NCBI RefSeq assembly: GCF_012396185.1
Contig: NZ_JAAXOW010000003.1
Location: 62,001 to 126,000, forward strand
Direction: 5' to 3'
Length of the DNA: 64,000 nucleotides
DNA from: Sanguibacter hominis ATCC BAA-789
GTDB taxonomy: Bacteria > Actinomycetota > Actinomycetes > Actinomycetales > Cellulomonadaceae
Position numbers and translations under genes: made by a program
The notes under the pieces: model-generated
Told to the model about the DNA's origin: nothing
Databases searched by the model: none
The model's input: the letters and a program-made list of their open reading frames with translations, nothing else
Part shown: positions 63,401 to 64,000 of the stretch, one piece after another
Layout of the letters: each line of letters starts with the position of its first letter
How positions within the stretch are numbered: position 1 is the stretch's first letter

Positions 63401-64000
63401 GGGGCTCGACCTCGCAGACCCTCGTCGGCTCGGTCGACGACGTCGCGGTCTACGGTCGACAGCTCGACGCGGAGACGGTCGCGCTGCACCACGCGCTCGG
63501 CGCGACCGGCGAGGAGCCGAACGCGGTACCGACCGCGTCGTTCACGACCGACGCGACCGACCTGGCGGTCGCGGTCGACGCGTCGGCGTCTGCGGACACC
63601 GACGGGACGATCGAGGCGTACGCGTGGACGTTCGGCGACGGGGCGACCGGCACCGGCCGCACGGCGACGCACACGTACACCGAGGCTGGCACGTACACGA
63701 TCACCCTGACGGTGACGGACGACCGCGGGGCGACCGCGGAGGCCACCCACGACGTGACGGTCGCGGCCCCGGTCCCGAACGTGGCGCCGGTGGCGGTGTT
63801 CTCGTCGGAGGTGGACGGGTTGTCGGTGGATGTCGATGGTTCGGGTTCGTCGGACTCGGACGGGTCGGTGGCGTCGTATGCGTGGGACTTCGGTGATGGC
63901 GGTTCGGGTTCGGGTGCGACGGCGTCGCACACGTTCGCGGAGGCTGGTTCGTACACGGTGAGGTTGACGGTGACGGACGACGACGGTGCGACGGGCACGG
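60442..64000 (+). CDS. Giant secreted delta-60/LamG/PKD-repeat protein (3' end beyond window)
   Basis: The frame is open from before this ATG to the window end, with at least 1,186 residues visible. It has a signal peptide (AALAAFVALAFLLFGALVPSTAQA), a propeller-like N-terminal part with delta-60-type repeats (VYVGGEFTS, LYAGGSFTSIDG, FLGGSFTNVNG, VVAGNFTSVGG, IMGGEFTRVNN; residues about 69-449), an FnIII-like domain (about 453-556), two LamG-type lectin domains (about 570-790 and 810-1020; SYWRLSEASG and LFWRFAETSG) and two PKD domains (YAWTFGDG, YAWDFGDG). It is probably a surface adhesin or glycan-binding protein. ATG 60442 fits the signal peptide; ATG 60364 would overlap the lipoprotein stop and add 26 residues. 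Confidence 0.85.
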   Translation, partial: MIRHHRPRSAALAAFVALAFLLFGALVPSTAQATPTYDTGTGVVGPPRTSKPEVAGSASLPTAQINGVAWSQVVVGNTVYVGGEFTSARPPGAAAGTSEQARGNLMAFDVRTGALLPWAPKANAQVRSLALSPDGSTLYAGGSFTSIDGQTRYRVAAFSTATGALLGFRPVVNTTVLSVSVSQDAVFLGGSFTNVNGLARYKAASVALGTGLTTLPFNPAIDNRGVQAVEVSPDGAAVVVAGNFTSVGGSSNPGYGLARFDAVTGELLSLPANAQIRNAGDESAFLSLSKDDKNFYGTGYHFGDGGNVEGVYAVSWADGTLQWVEDCHGDSYGVTPFEDAVYVASHKHYCGNSGGFPQTNPWRVNRGSALTKSATGTNIPDIYGYKDTQGQPHPEILDWFPDLNTGSYTGQGQGAWSIAAGSGYVIMGGEFTRVNNTAQQGLARFASRKTTPDTDAPRYGGAQSALRAVSPASGTVVVSWPANFDRGDEELTYRLVRNDTSTVLQERTVTASFWKRPTMSFVDTGLTPGSTTRYRVRATDATGNSVWSEWVTVTVASSGSLSTYARTVAEDGPSSYWRLSEASGTTAADLTGTRALTTHAGVTMGTAGALTGDSDTAMTFSGSSNGDAIHSTNEPAPVEFSAEAWIKTSTNRGGRIIGFGSATSGTSGTSDRHVYMDNAGRLHFGVQANGRNVVSSRSSYNDNAWHHVVATMSQADGLALYVDGVRVASRDDVRIADAYNGYWRLGGGSLSSWTNVPSSVWFAGAIDEAAVYDGRVLTPQQVRDHFEAAGRTVPAYTAPTDAYGAAVASADPLLFWRFAETSGSAVADSGRLGRSGTLSGSAVRGEDGAIKDLANPSIRFTTRAHVFDAQAQANPTRFSTEAWFKTATTQGGRIVGFGNSTGTTSSSYDRHTYMQDDGRLVFGIYRGAEYRVTSTQAYNDGQWHHVVSTLGDAGMQMYVDGVLVGTNPQRLPESYTGYWRVGGDNTWGSTSQTLVGSVDDVAVYGRQLDAETVALHHALGATGEEPNAVPTASFTTDATDLAVAVDASASADTDGTIEAYAWTFGDGATGTGRTATHTYTEAGTYTITLTVTDDRGATAEATHDVTVAAPVPNVAPVAVFSSEVDGLSVDVDGSGSSDSDGSVASYAWDFGDGGSGSGATASHTFAEAGSYTVRLTVTDDDGATGT

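Overview
The window is a stretch of chromosome from a very GC-rich Gram-positive actinobacterium. The housekeeping order (metG, tatD, G5-domain muralytic genes, rpfB, ksgA, ispE, an ABC-F gene, then glmU, prs, rplY, pth) is the one seen in Actinobacteria. Together with the penicillin-acylase, PMT and GT4-rich surface loci it suggests Micrococcales, probably near Cellulomonadaceae or Promicromonosporaceae. That placement is inferred from gene content, not from a marker-gene search. No rRNA, insertion sequence, integrase, phage gene or CRISPR array was seen.

Layout. 1-4.5 kb: a cut-off universal stress protein, a leftward dimethylargininase-EcsC-OsmC run, and a divergent MarR regulator/EamA exporter pair with a strong operator candidate. 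The EamA gene runs into a tRNA-Arg on the other strand. 4.7-10.1 kb: a 1,632-residue DUF4011-type helicase homologue whose ATPase and nuclease motifs look eroded, followed by a small conserved protein. 10.2-15.4 kb: mscL, a SAF-domain protein and an FmdB zinc ribbon (leftward), then a penicillin-acylase-family hydrolase and a 5-formyl-THF cyclo-ligase. 15.4-19.4 kb: galU-moeA-acetyltransferase and a membrane protein, then tRNA-Ala. 19.6-26.4 kb (leftward): alanine dehydrogenase, a heterodimeric ABC exporter and a protein O-mannosyltransferase. 26.4-37.6 kb (rightward): rsmI, a small HTH protein, a PQQ-type sugar dehydrogenase, metG, tatD, three consecutive G5-domain peptidoglycan-cleaving genes ending in rpfB, ksgA and ispE. 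37.6-42.9 kb: an ABC-F ATPase with a MarR regulator, a DUF4914/HPr-kinase-like P-loop protein, and a TetR regulator. 43-47.3 kb: tRNA-Gln, glmU-prs, rplY, pth.

47.4-64 kb is a surface-polysaccharide region: an atypical epimerase-like SDR, a GT4 glycosyltransferase, a CDP-alcohol phosphotransferase, a secreted beta-helix protein, a GT4-GT2 fusion, a MOP-family flippase, a Wzz/Wzc-type BY-kinase, a GT2 glycosyltransferase, a lipoprotein, and a giant secreted LamG/PKD protein that continues past the window. galU (UDP-glucose) and glmU (UDP-GlcNAc) elsewhere in the window make general precursors for such a pathway.

A recurring regulatory theme is a TANNNT -10 box that ends 6-7 nt before the start codon, with no Shine-Dalgarno sequence. 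This suggests that many of these genes are transcribed as leaderless mRNAs. Others (mscL, fmdB, the DUF4914 gene, the GT genes) have clear Shine-Dalgarno sequences, and rpfB, rplY and the beta-helix gene sit behind long leaders with predicted hairpins.
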